Source of the DNA: Plasmopara viticola
Taxonomy: Eukaryota > Oomycota > Peronosporomycetes > Peronosporales > Peronosporaceae
DNA: 64,000 bases
Assembly (NCBI GenBank): GCA_001695595.3
Contig: MBPM02000009.1
Location: forward strand, 682,001 to 746,000
Direction of reading: 5' to 3'
Part shown: in pieces, positions 1-13,627 of the stretch
Layout: the number at the start of each line of letters is the position of its first letter
Numbering within the stretch: position 1 is the first letter of the stretch
Notes under the pieces: model-generated
Databases searched by the model: none
Told to the model about the DNA's origin: nothing
Seen by the model: the letters and a program-made list of their open reading frames with translations, nothing else
Translations under genes and position numbers: made by a program

Positions 1-3000
1 AAGGTCACTGTCAATGGTTTCAAATTTATCAAGTGTCGGTAAGTTCCTAATCGAGAAACGATCTGTGGTGTCCGAAGACCCAGAAGGATGGAACAATGCG
101 TAAATCGATATTTTTGCTCTCGGCAATATTTTTTTGTTTAAAATGGTGTGTAGCTCATTCTTGTTAGAAGCTAAACTGTGCAGCGATATCTTTACAGACA
201 TCACTCTTAGAAGGGATTATGTTGTCCAGCGACGTGTCCTGGTACACTTGTATTAAGCACTGCATATAAGAAAAATCTGTTCTCGGTGTTTACTATACAC
301 TAATGGTCCTGAATATGCTAGCAACCAGACAAGTATGAAAAAATTTGCAAGACCCGTCAATGTGTTTAATTCGTGGCTCAAATCAAAATGCCTCGATTTT
401 GTCTTCATGGATGTGGTAATCAGATAGCATGGTCATTCGTACGAGATAGCGTCGGATAGATGGCGGCGGCTTACCTCTGCTATCTTTTACAAAACGCTGT
501 CTCAGTATTTAAGATCGCTCACTAATGTCAGCAAGAGACCATTCTCAGACAATTTGGATCGGCCGAAAATATCGTTAGTGGAATTCAAGACTGACGGCTC
601 AGTATGTGCACTGAGGCATCGCAATCGTGGGCCGACAAGATCAAGTGGCTTTCAACAATGCCACCCACATATTGACGGGTTTCATACTTTGTATACAAAG
701 CTGGTTAGTTCTTAGAAATACAAATGCTGTTGGTAATAGTGGGAGAGGGACTAATTAAGACTCATTCCTTCCGGCACTTTAATTTAAGCACATGTTTTTT
801 TGCAGAACAGTTATCTAATTTCAATCGGCTGCAGTAGAGCCGAATTTTCGGAGGTATCTGCCCAAGAGAAAAAACCCAGTAATCGAAAACCAACGCGGTA
901 AAACCTTCAAGCATTTGCATAATACTACATCTTTTACTCGATTAGGCATATTAAGTAAGTTCAGATACGCCAATACATCGCTTCATCAGATCTGTTACGA
1001 GTCTGGAATGACATTGGGGGCGTACACCATCAACCTTTTGAATACAAAATCGACGTACCCAGCGTTTCGAGTTGTCTGACCTTAGAAATGTTGCAACTCT
1101 CAAAGTCTGACGTGCCTGCAGAACATCCTGAGAGCGTTCCAAACACTCGAACTTACTTATAAGGCGAACAGAAGTGACCAAGCAGGACCGCCATGCTGGA
1201 TTTACGTAAGATGTTGTGCGCTCTGAGGCAGCTGAGCCTAAACTCGCTACAAAGAGTATTAACTTTTGGCGCAATTTGGACCCCTTGCGCAAACACATAA
1301 AAATGATGATTAAGCAATAAAGCCTATGGCTCACATTGGCAGAAAAGGTCATTTCTCAAGGCCCCATACAATTAGGGTCACCCCGATTGAGCCGTGGTCT
1401 GACATCCAAGACTGGAATTGAGAAGAGTCAAGAGCGTGAAACCTGGTCACGTTATTTGCTGCTTCTCGAACAGAAGGCGTAAGGCCAGCGACACTCTCAT
1501 GTGGATAGTCTATCCCCATTTACAAAAGTTATGAGGGCCGTCGGATCGTCCCCATAAGAATTTGAAATCAAAGCTTAGAAAAACAGGGGCTTTGTAGGTA
1601 ACGGCCTTTTGGTCGCAAGTCGGTGCACAGTAGAAGTGCTTTGTTTTTGCACGTAAAAGCATGACCCTTACCTGTTTTTTTGCCAAAGACATCTTGTGGA
1701 TGACTAAGTTGCCTAAGCTCACAGACGTAAAGAAATTTGCGACAATTGCACTGGAACTGAAGCTCGTTTATTGGTAAGTACTTTGTACAAACATTGCGCG
1801 ACAATATTCTCTCGCGGGGCACAAGAAAGATGGGTACTATGTAGGGTATGCCAAATGGAAGGCCCTTCTCTTTCCATCAGGTCTGCATTTAAGTGAGTAA
1901 GCAAACCTTTTACGAAACCGCAACATCTATTTAAACTTGAGGTCAAAGAGTCACAAGCCCAATGCCGACTTTGTCAGTGATCTCGGTCACTGGACTCACA
2001 ATCTCTGGTATGATCTCTTTTTCTCTTTCTCTTCTTGACTCTGATGACAAATTCTCAGCAATGGCATCCTAGGTGGGCTTTAACACCAAAAGCTTTTCCA
2101 AGGTTATCCTGTCTTGACAAAAGAAGCCGTTTGTTTGACCAGCAAGTCATCATTATTGCTAGCTTAAGTCTCCGTCGCCGCATTGCGGGCAAACTACTCG
2201 GGAAGCGTTCGCCGGAGTGTTCGCGGCACACCTATATTTCTCGAAGACTGGACAACTGAATGGAAGTAAAGTGTTGGCAATCTCAACCCGTCGTCTATTT
2301 GGCGCGGGCACAAATTTGTCATAGGTGTAGTCTTAGCGCGGATGCCGTCTTTGAGTCAGACGTATCCTTGGGTGTTATGTTATTTTGATAGTGGTTGGCT
2401 TGGTCATCATTCAACTAGCCGCTCGATAAAAGCCAATTTTGCTCCCTGTTTTGCCACCGCTTTAAATAGGATTATTTTCCGTTGAAACAGTCATCAGAAA
2501 GACCAATAACAATCATTTCTAACTCAATAGACGCAAATCAAGTCCTAGAGGGGTATAGGTTATAAGTCACTACAAAAAGCTAAGTTACAACGTTAAAAGT
2601 GGGTTTTTGTTCAAATTTAAAGAAATATGACACCCGGTGCTGGATGGGCACGCTATCGGTATTCATATTGGTATGCGTAATGAGACGAAATGAAAGAAAG
2701 GATAAGGCTTCTGACATTAATGCGGTAGTAAGTTTAGTTGCTGATGAAGAGCTCAAAGTATGTATAAACTTTCTTAAGCAGTCTTGAAACTGCGCGCTTT
2801 GATTGTAAAGACCTGTTATAGTAAATAGTCGCTCATCGTAACATATAATATCGTTTTGTTGTGCATGATCCCGTCATCCTTGCATCATTTCGAATACACA
2901 ATAGCACTGTACACGCAAATGCTTGACCCATTGTCCATAGGAAAAACCGGCTTTTGTTGAAATTCACAATGCACTCTTTACGGCTACCGCCCACCGAGTG

Positions 3001-6000
3001 GCTCAGCAGATATCAAGGCAAGGCGAGGAGCTCGCGACATGAGCTTTTAGAGTAAGTAAAAGAAGACTGCCTGTAAACCCAAGTCCATACGCAACAGTTG
3101 GTCTACTTCAACATATGCGTATGTTAAAGCCCGTCACTGATGAGCTCAAAAATGTGCGACAAGCTCAACACCATAACGAGATTTTTTCCTACTTTTGTTG
3201 CTACTGACCGCTTCCAATTTCTACAAATTTAACAAATACAGCTGAGACAACAGCATGTAACGAAATAACGCAATAAAAGTGGCGAAATTGTGGAGCATCT
3301 GCCTCTATTTGAATGGAAAAGCAAATTTGTCATGTACTGATACGAAATGATCGTTTATTTTTATTGAAACCTTTCAAAAGTAAGAACTATACGGAGTAGG
3401 ATCGCAAATATATTTTTTTTCAAAATTAAAGGATATTTTTTTGCAAATAGACACAGTGGAGGTAGTAAGCCGAAGACACTGTGAATTATACCACCTTTAA
3501 ACAGAAAAGTTGGTGCGCAATGGACTGTAGCTTTTTCGAATAGGCCTCTTTTCGCGTATGTGTAATACATCTTAAGCCAAGCAGCAGTCCATTAAGTTTT
3601 CTTGCGATTCAAAATTTTTTGTTATGTTGTACACAGACTGCTAAAGCATTGTAATCACCAATATTTTAGAGCTCTCGCACAGGTTCTACATGATGTTGAG
3701 CGTACCTCCTAGGCGGACTTGCAAAATACGCATGCAGGTGCTTTAGAAGGTGGCTGAAGTTTCATTTAAAATGTACTTGTAAGCTTTTCACGCAGTAACC
3801 GGAAAATAAACATTCAAGCTTCACCTTTCTGTCCTTATGGCCATATTTTTACCTCTTCAAACTGCCGCAGAAAAAAGTTCCGTTCGTGGTCTCCGCCTGT
3901 TATTTCTATCGCACTTATGCTAAAAGTAGCCCTACAGATCATACAAGTTGAGTTATTATGTTGCGGGCAGGCACTTTGGGCAAGTTGAAAGACTGTTTTG
4001 CCACTCGGCTAGATGTGGCTAAATTAGTCAAGGGTCATTGCCGCTTTTGCGGCTATTTTGGTGCTCAAAGTTTTGCATCAACCAGATCGCTGAAATACCA
4101 CTAGCACCAAACTATTCGCAAAATGTGAACCTTGAAAATTTCTATTTGAAGGTCCTCTCAAATGTATGTGTTCTCCTAATCGTAGTTCTTATGTACGCAC
4201 AGTAAAACCATTTGCGCTAGCACATGCTGATATAATTAGGTGTTTTAGCGTCATATCACTAAATTTTGGCTTTGTAAAAACTAGCACATGGTGTATAAGT
4301 AGACCGAAAAATACATTATTACATAGAATGATTCTATTTGCCGGTTTATGTCCTACCGAGCGCTTGCGTTAAAAGCACAGAACGACCTTAATACAGCTTT
4401 GTCATTTAAAGGACACAGAGATACTAAGATGGAGATATTTGGAGGATACAAAGCTTCGTCAAAAGTATTGCGTCGGTAGAACGACGGATCATTTGACTAT
4501 TCTTCAAAATTATTGTTCGACGGTCGCACACATGTATATATTTCATATAAGCTGTTCAAACGGCAGCACTACAATCAAGCTGCCACCTCTTCGATACACG
4601 CACTTGCTGAATTTGAAAACTACTTCATCATCATGCTAACCTCTAGCGTTATTTTGTTAGTGCGTCAATAACTTTTGATACTATGGCAATAAAACGAGAC
4701 TTTATATCAAAAGCGGTTTTAATATATGAAGACCTCCTGATTTATATGGGCTGTGTGTGATCGAAGTTATTCGCAATCTCTCGTGTTGCCAAGCGACTCG
4801 AAGGTATCGTAAGGCTAAAGCTTTACGTGCAGGGCTTTACTTAACGGCTGAGAAAGCGCAGGCCCAAATAGACCCAGTGGGAGCTTAAGGTTTTCACCAC
4901 TATAGGAAACGAAAGGCAGAAATTATCTTTCGGAGTTAAAAGGTAAATTTTAGTATAGCCTCGATACAAGTATGCAGTTGAGCATGGCAATTGTACTTTC
5001 TTAACGAAAAGCGGTTAAAAGCTCGGCGCACATTTGCTAAAAAAAACTTTCACGAGAATGTTACGGCTTGAAATCACTCATAGAAACAGTTGAAAGTGGC
5101 GGTTCACCCGGCGAACTTTGATGCTTGCATTTATACAAATAAGGTTGGAGCTTCACGTATATGCTTATATACAAAGGCGATAGCAGCATCATGAGGCACA
5201 ACCTCGTAAGCCAATGTGAATTTACATATGAACGGTCGCCTCAGCGCAAGCAAAGAATTCGTAAATTGCGATTTAATTAAATTTCAGCCGCAGACAGCTC
5301 ACTTTTCCGAAAGCATGCAGACAGAATAGATACTCGTTCTATATGGCCCACCGTGCTTGTGTCAGCAAGCCTGTTGACTTAAGTTCACTCAAGTGTTGTC
5401 GAGCGTAGGAGCATCTGCTGCTTTGGCTTAGGCACATGATCCGTGCCTGTTTTAAAAAAGGACGATGAATTACAACATTGTCACGGCGAAGTATTCTCAG
5501 CAGCAGCTAAGTCCTCAAAGCTACGGAAAGGTGCGTAATTGGTACACACCACGGCAACTTAGCTCTAAATATATGGAAACCTCTCAGAGGAAGAAATAAC
5601 AGCGATGGACTGCTGCTTGTACACGCAAATTCGAGAGGGTATGGAAGTCGAGTTCGCGGTCTAATAAACTCTGGCGCGTCACGAAATTTCTGGCTTTGGC
5701 AAAGGATTGCGGCTAACCGATTTTGGCTGAGTGATGCACCACGAGAGAGTAACTAAAAGTCGAAATAGAGCTGGCTGAACAAGTTGCGATTTTCAGGGAG
5801 ACACAGTCTTTCTTGGTCTTTGACACGGACATGTGTTATAAAATTTTAAGCGCACCATAACTAACACAACACCTCTCTGGATTGATTAAAGAGGCAAGGC
5901 TTTGATAGGTTACTGTCCACTCCCGCGCAAAAGATTTTGATGAGCCATACCTTCATCCCTGTTTTGCGTACAGCCCACCATAGAGTAAGCCTTGATAAGT

Positions 6001-6250
6001 ATTCGCCATTAGGAAAAGGAAGTCGCTAAAGATACTATTACGTCAGCAAAGAGAAACGTGATGAGGTGGTGGAAAAAAACCTTCCTAAGCGGCTCCGGTA
6101 GCAGCACTAGATGCCGAAGACACTTAAGATAAAACTCTTATTGTAGGTAGCATCAAGCACGGGTAAAAATATAATACTAATGATTGCATGTAGCAAAGTC
6201 CTTAAAGGAAATTATGAGTCCACAAGACACAACAAATACCATAGGCATAA
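1..6250. other. Gene-free AT-rich stretch
   Basis: I find no open frame that resembles a known protein family and none with plausible exon structure. The short open frames are scattered on both strands, overlap one another and lack recognisable motifs. Frequent stops and A/T runs fit old, decayed repeat DNA upstream of the gypsy relic that starts near 6.7 kb. Confidence 0.6.
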
Positions 6251-6699
6251 GATGCAGGAGTCGCACAAGACACAATGGGTAGCAGTCCGAACGACACGAC
6301 AGATAACATAGATCGACAAGACACGGCTGGCAACTATAGTTTGCGAGCCAAAGTGAAAACACACGGCCAAGAGCGAAAAACAAAGCGTCGTCAAAAAAGA
6401 GAATGGGGTCGCGATACCAAGTTGATTATTGGGCACCACAAACCTTCTTGTGGTGAACAAAGAAACCCATCTACTTCAATAAACAGCACTTGTGTCACGG
6501 CAGATGATCTCCAATACGAGACTTTGCCAGGTATTAAAGCAATGAGTCTTAGAATAATCTAGCTAATGCGATGTTTCCTATATCAAAAAAAACACTCGGA
6601 TTGGTCCACCAGTAAACCCTTTCGGTCAGAGGCGTAAAAAAGAAAATGACCTTGCTTTCAGGCAAGAGGTAGTTCGACACCAGACAAAGATCACTGCCG

Positions 6700-8000
6700 C
6701 AGGCTTAACGTGTGCCGATTGATGCATTGTCTACCGAAAAGGCAAGAATTGGCATGGTGCGGGAGTCAACAATTCCGCATTCGTCACCAACTTTCTCTGC
6801 TTATAATCCGGAAGCAAATCGTGGACCAGTTCATGCTTATAAGGAATTGAACAGTGCAAGAGTGCCTGTGCAAACACCTTCTCCAAGAAATAGATGTTTG
6901 TGCTACTTAGCAATATACAATGGTGTCCATTGTAAAGCGCATCCAATCTGGGAATTGTTTATCATCAAATTCAAATGGGAGAGCTGTTCCACAATAGTTA
7001 GTGCCCGTGGCGGCATAGAAAGTGGTAGCACAAGGGCTACCAAGCGCCTTAAAAACCTAAGATAACAGCTATTTTAGCCATTACAAGCTCTCGCTCAGAT
7101 GTGATTTGGCAATATATTCGCTCATAGCCAATCGAACGAGATCAGTCGACTCCAGAGACCAAATATAGCCAAACACAACAAGTGTTTAAGGTAATGAGGA
7201 CCAACTTTTCGCAAACATTGAAATATTTGTCGTTGTGAGAGACATTTTTTTTGTTATCAGCTGCTATATAGTTGCGGTATGGGTCTTGAACAGACTCTAA
7301 GACGTTAAAAACGCCTTGATTCAGCCTGCGCCAAATTACGATAAGTATTGACAAAGTGATTGTGCCTGAGTTGTTCACATATGTACAGTGCTGGCTATGT
7401 TGATCGTGCAAAATCTTTTGCCGATCTGTTGCAAAAGAACATTGAATGGCATTAGGCGAGTCAGCACTAATATATTTTACTAGCATTACGCAAACCCTCC
7501 TTAAGGCACCTGCTCTGACTTTGCCAGACGAGGCAAACGGCTCTTCGTTGTTTGCAGCACTTTTGGCAATGTTATTACTTAGAGATAATTCAAACCCAAT
7601 GAGGATCGACATGGACGTGTCATCTTGCTCCAGTCCCGACATCTTCGGACTGCCAAAGGAAGTAATCTTGATCATAGCAAGAGGAATACGTGCATGAAGT
7701 ACGCACTGGTGAAATTTCAAGTGCATTTTCTAAATTTGTTGTTTGGCCTATGCAAGCCATAAATGCTTAAAAATGACGTCCATTAGGGTCTACTTGTCCC
7801 TGACAATGCAAAAATGAAGGATGTTTCTCGCGAACTAGAGCTTTCGAACTATATTAATAAGCATAGCTAGTTCAATTTGCTTGCTAACACGCTCTCACGC
7901 AGACCTGAAAAAGAGTTGCCATATCATCAGGGAATTGACAAACGGGTTGGTCAGTCTCAAATACAAATAAAAATGGGGCCTAAAAAAGATTCTCCATCTT
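6700..8000 (+). pseudogene. Decayed Ty3/gypsy reverse transcriptase-RNase H
   Basis: Broken pol region of a Ty3/gypsy LTR retrotransposon. At 6712-6900 one frame carries the start of a reverse transcriptase: a VRESTIPHSSPTF segment followed by VHAYKELN, the family's nucleotide-binding entry region. Around 7385-7460 comes the RT-RNase H connection (FADLLQKNIEWH), and at 7500-7540 LLKAPALTLPDE, the usual segment before the RNase H DAS motif. Near 7697 YALVKFQVHF matches the RNase H core, and at 7877-7920 LANTLSRRPEKEL matches the stretch between RNase H and integrase. Fragments lie in different frames with several stops, and the RT catalytic YxDD region is not recognisable, so it is inactive. 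The 194-codon antisense frame over 7142-7726 is a shadow. Family call is confident; element ends were not located. Confidence 0.85.
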
Positions 8001-8199
8001 ATGCAATAGTCAAGAAACAGCCTCTCGACAGCGATCGCAATTGTATATCGATGTGTGGGCAGACGTTCAGCTTACCATGTGGGAGATCTAGTAGAATCAG
8101 CCCGAAGCGTAATTATGAGCTACGAAGTACAAGCCAGATTAATCGCAAAGGCGATTATTTGGAAATGTATTGACACTGACAAATGAACGCATTACTATG

Positions 8200-11100
8200 G
8201 CAGACTACTCACACAGTAGCTGGACGGAAAGTTGCAACCATAATACAGAACGCACATTATTGTCTTTGTGCACTTTCTAAGACACAACGTATGCGGACTA
8301 TGCAAATAATACAGGAGAACGATTGCATCCTACCATAAAAAGCAACTTGATGTTCGGCTAAACTTGAAATTAGAAATAGAGCTTTTTAAGCTTTATTGGG
8401 AGGATAATATATTGTTCGGTATTAAAAGTCAACCGTAAATCATTGGCCATAAAGACGATGACGACTAGCCCAAATTTTTATGCGAGGCGTCGCATGATAT
8501 AATCCTATGTATACAGCCACGAGTCTCCTGAGGTATCATCAAAATTCTTGTAAGTATTGCTTCTGCGTTCGATCTTGTAATAAGGCGAACACTGGTTATC
8601 ATACAGCGGCTGATAGTGCTCATAGACAGCTATGTTTTACCCATAAAACTCAAAAGTCGCGAAACTGCGCTTTGGACATCCAGCTGATCCTGAAATTTAC
8701 TCGCGCTAGGAGACGTAACAGTCAAACCTGTCGTAAAGCTCACTAGTCACATGGCTAAAAATCATTCTTTTGAGACCTCAAGTATCAGGGTCGCTTCAAA
8801 ACCGATCATCAAAACTGATTTCTCAAGCGCGTACACGCAATGGCGCAAGTGTTGTTTGATAAATGCACAAGGCAGAAGTGAGAACACCTTCTTTTGGCGC
8901 TTCTTGACCTCCAAGACCAGAATAATTGTTATGCGAAAGTCGCTATTATGCAACAGTCTCCTATGAAGCGGAGTTTGTGGAAGTTGTTCAAAAGGCTATT
9001 GCACAGACCTTAATTTTGGAAGCAACGAGCGCCACAAATGTAATCGATGGCCTTTTTGCCGCCCGTTGGGGTATGGAGGGAGAAACTTAATGCCTGCGCT
9101 CGGAGCTTATGTTCCCATCGTCTATCTGGACACACTATGGCAAAGCTAAGACATATTGAGGTTGATGTGTCTTCGACCAACATAGTGAGAAAAGTGTACA
9201 TTATTCTCAACAACGTAGAATAATTACCAAATCCAAGGTGGTAATGTTTCTCACGTTTTAACACACTGAAGGCTAATTCAGCTAATAAATAGGTTAATCA
9301 AATTCGTGATACATGCAAGGCTTTGCCTCAAAAGACTTCGGCCGCGACAAAGGCTATGCTACCACAAAGGTTGTGTCTGTGCCGTGGTATTTAAGTCATT
9401 AAATGATCGACCTCTAGAGATATGATCCGAAAAGGATGTATCCGAACGATCATTCCACACTTCCGCGGCAGTGAACAAGCGCCTGTAGCTCAATTCAGCA
9501 GATCCACCTATAAGCAACAATGTGACGAAAGCGCCGCGTGCGTTTCTACGAGCACCTTCCTGGATTTTTGCCCGTTATGGCTGCAACACAGCCTTATCTC
9601 GGAGACAACTCTGTCCAAACTTAATCGTTGACAGAAGATACAATTTCGAAACTGAAAGCCTTATAGTAGACACACCAGTCATGCAAAAGGGCTAATATAG
9701 AAGAATTTTTTATGGCTTCAAGACCATGGAACTCTCGACCTCGAACGCTCTTGCTGATAAAGATACTGAATTTAATGATCACGAGGAAGAGGGTGAGGTC
9801 AATGCCGATAGCTATTGGTGAAGTTTATAGGTGAAGAAGAGGATAAACGAGCATTTAAGAAGCCATGGTGCCAAACAGTGTCTGCTTTGCTTGCTGCGAA
9901 AGCTCTCCAGAGGCTACTCTCCCCACAGTATCTACGAACAAAATTTGCTTAAAAGAAGTCAGCAACCTTACGCCTATAATGTGCATATTTTAATAGCATC
10001 GAATCCCGCTGAATTTTTCAATCGGCATCGTAAGAAGTCAGAAGACAAAGTAGGCATACATTCTCTATGGATATAATCTTGGCTTCTTTTACAGTTTTGT
10101 CACGGCCCAGCCATCTAAAGTAGATGCTGCTTTAGTCGCTGAAGGCTGTTTTGGTATGATTGCACCTGAAGCTAAACTATAGTTCCTTCTATGCTGGCTG
10201 GGTCATTGTGATATGACCCGGTCGATCGGCAGCCTCCTTCGCTGCCAATTTGATCCTTTTTATGAATAAACTGACATTTTTTTAGAAATTAAGGAGTGAC
10301 GAATTTTCTATTTAATATCTTCAAGCCGAACTTGTGTTGGCATGTTCTGACTTTTAATTCATGTAAGCCTGAAAGAGCGGTGCATACTCAGGTGTTTTAA
10401 AGAATACCGAAATGGATATAGCTCCGCGAAAGAGACTTCTCGATCTCGTGCTCGTCTATGTTGACGGCAAACTTTTTTTAAATGCGTTGTGATTACATGG
10501 TGTAGGAATAAAAAGACTGGTATTTGAACTGTCACACTCGAACACTATGTTTGCCGACTCTATAGTAAGATAAATGCTGCACACATGCACTCAAGGTAAA
10601 AGACTAAAGTGTTAACACGAAGGGCTGTTGTCTGTACTATGAGTGTCAAAATTGAGATCTTGCTGTCCAACTGGCAATCGCAAATCAATTGTGTCATGAA
10701 GGAGAAGAAGACGGTTTACCAACGGACTAAAAAGATTGCTGAGCATTTGTCCGCCTTACTCGCCATGATCGTCACACACAATTTTAATGTTGAAAGCGTC
10801 GGATGACGTTTTGTCCACGATTTAAAAGGTTCCGACACTTGAGCTCATTTTTCGCTGTTATAATTATCAAAAAAAATATTCCATACATGCGTTATTACAC
10901 TGGTCGATCTTTTCGAACGCGAATGGGTTCCCGTTTGAATAATATTCTGGATCATCTTTTACTCGAGTTTACGGCACTCGTGCCGAGCAATATCTGTATG
11001 TAAGGGTATCTGATTGATCATCGTGTGCCAACGAAATCTCGTGTCTCGACAACTATATTGGGCGCGAGGAAATGCCAACGCTCGAAGTTAAGCGAGGACT

Positions 11101-12600
11101 TCGGGTAAATAAGCTGAAGCATTCAAAAACTTGCCCGGATTTGAATTTCGCTCACGGCACCACTCTCTAATGAAACCAAGGGCATGACAAAGCAAAAGAC
11201 TGTAGTACTTAATGTCGAGCAGCTCTCTTCACTTCCAGTCCCGCACATCGTGGCCAAAATTGACTTTGAATTGCGTGAGCATTGAACGCAAATTACTTGT
11301 CGCCCGCGGTAGTCAGATGCTTATCTCTACGGAGCGTATGTCTCCAAATTCGAATACAAAAATTGCTGGCAGCATTGTCGTCCAGAAACGCCTTCCATGT
11401 GGCAAAATGCAAGCCTTCTTTGAATGACAAGCTATACCATACGAACACAAATCGCCGCACCTTTGAGTCTATACCGTCCGCTCACAGCGCCTTGCTCGTT
11501 GCTTATATGAATGATAGCCGCGAATGTAATATGGCAGCCAAAAGATACCAACGATGTCATCTCTCGTAGCTCGCAGCTGAGTAGTCGTCCGCTTCCATAA
11601 GGTGCTAACTGATCAGCTCAGGCGACAAGAATCGCCGAGCATAAATGACATTTGTCAGCTCTCTATGCTCATGTTAGTTCAACCAATGCATGCTGAAGAT
11701 GAGAGTACGCAGACTATAGAGATCCATTCGTCACTCAGCTCCAAGAATCAACCTTTTTATGGACGACCTACGCAATGCGGTACGTTCCACTCAGGTTACA
11801 CTTGTAACCGTCCAGACGAATTTTCATTGGTATTATAAGCCGAGATCCGTCCAAACTATTTCTACGGATCGATGCACCACAGCGCGTAATGTCGTCTTCC
11901 CAAGATTCTCCACTTATTCACGGCACAACGTAAGTACGTAGGGTTTCTAAGTACTATTTTTTTGCAATCAAGACTTACGATTTTGGAAACTCTAGGAACG
12001 CTTTAAATTAACAGATTTGCACGAATCTACTTACGCGCACACGATTAGGACGAGCTACTGTGTATGGCTGTTTCGCATACAAGGCAAGGCAGTAATGCGA
12101 TAGCCCTTGACCGACCTGAGCTCTATACCTTGGGCTCAAGTAGACAAATACAAAGAGGTTATAAGACTAAAATTTTTAATATTGTTTACTTCTAGCAATC
12201 TCGTGCTTCCATACACACAACTGTACGCCTTAATGATGTGTAATCCAGCAGGTCTGTGCCCTAATAAATTAGCGAACAAATTGATCAGCACACTGACAAG
12301 GGTCACCGGCATAGAATAATACAGGCGCAATCGACCTCCAGCATGGAAACAGCGCATGTCGTCAGCGTTATCGCAAAGGTTCAAGCCTTTGTTATAGTGA
12401 CCTCAACCATCTCGTGCTCACAAACGTGGCACTTCTATCGTTGTGCCCATGTAGAGCAGCCGCTTTGTAACAGTGACTCCCACTAACTCACACAGTGTCT
12501 TCAATCGTAAAGACATTGTTCTTAGAATCACAAAAGTATTAGGCGCTTTCTCGCGTTGAACTGCATCAATATTTTAACCTATTTTGGGCGCTGTTGGACG
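8200..12600. other. No recognisable gene; probable repeat debris
   Basis: This stretch follows the gypsy pol relic, so its integrase and 3' LTR may lie here, but I could not identify either. Open frames up to about 95 codons occur (for example 7877-8173 running in from the relic, and 11282-11569) without domain motifs, signal peptides or convincing splice sites. Confidence 0.5.
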
Positions 12601-12633
12601 TATTTCAATGCCTTCAAGCATCTACATTACATA

Positions 12634-12654
12634 GTATTGCAAAACTTGCAATAC
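12634..12654. repeat. Perfect 9-bp hairpin
   Basis: The 21 nt read GTATTGCAA, a three-base loop AAC, then TTGCAATAC, a perfect inverted repeat. It sits in non-coding DNA about 1 kb upstream of the first HECT gene. No function can be assigned; it may be chance or the remnant of a short inverted-repeat element. Confidence 0.6.
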
Positions 12655-13627
12655 ATCGCACTTTAATGCCTATCTCTATGGTCCGTAGGGCATGTCGGTA
12701 TCAACGTCAGTTCGTTCAGTAAGCTCCGTTTCTCCGTCTTGCACTGTTGGCGCTATAAACTTAGCAGCATTCCTTTTTTCATCAACTCAGCGCTACCACA
12801 CACTCACGCAAAATACGTACCTAGGTAGTCAGAGGGTTAAAGAGAGTGCGACTTTTGCTTAGCAACTGAGGTAGGCCCGTTTTCGCTCCGAAAGGCTCAT
12901 TTTATCAAGAGACTCCTGCCATTGGCTATAACTAAGATTCTGCAGATCTTATCAGTTTTGAGAGAGTATGATCTCCGCTAACTAGAGAGTTTCGGATTTT
13001 CAGCAAAAAGAAATCCTTGTGTTCTTGTTGCTTTTATTTTAACTTAACGTTAGTCCAACATGGTGGACTTTTATCGAAAACGCGCGCATCCAAACAAGCG
13101 GTCCTTGTAACATACTAAGGCTATCGTAAGATTTTTACACGAGTAGTGCAATTTTATCCTCGCCATGCACTAAAATTTACTTTTCTCCGTCCACTGCACT
13201 TACAAATGTTACATCGTGTAAGTTGTCTGATAGAAATATCTTACATGCTTTCAATATTACCAAAGTATTCATATCATCAGGTGCTAGCGCACATTGCTCT
13301 ATGCGTGATTTTGACCCAGAATCGTTTAATCTTCTAAATGATTTATTCCGAACATATGCAAAGTAAGTACATAATTCTGTTTTCGGGCATGAGAACTAAG
13401 CATTGAGCGTGAAAAGCACTGAATTACAGATTCCTATTGGGTTCAGACTGTGACCGAAGCGAATCAGCTTTCGAGCTGCGGCTCGCTGCATGTACACTGT
13501 CAAGTGAAGGGACTTTTCTAATAGCTGGGGGCAACTAGTTTCTCGGGTGAGGTTCTTTTTTTGTTGCCATTGACGTACCAGACGCGCCATTCGTACAACG
13601 ATCGTAAAGGTTCGACGGTACAAGCGC

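Noticed and set aside
7142..7726. 194-codon minus-strand frame
   Set aside because: It runs antisense to the gypsy RT-RNase H relic, whose plus-strand motifs are clear; no family features of its own.
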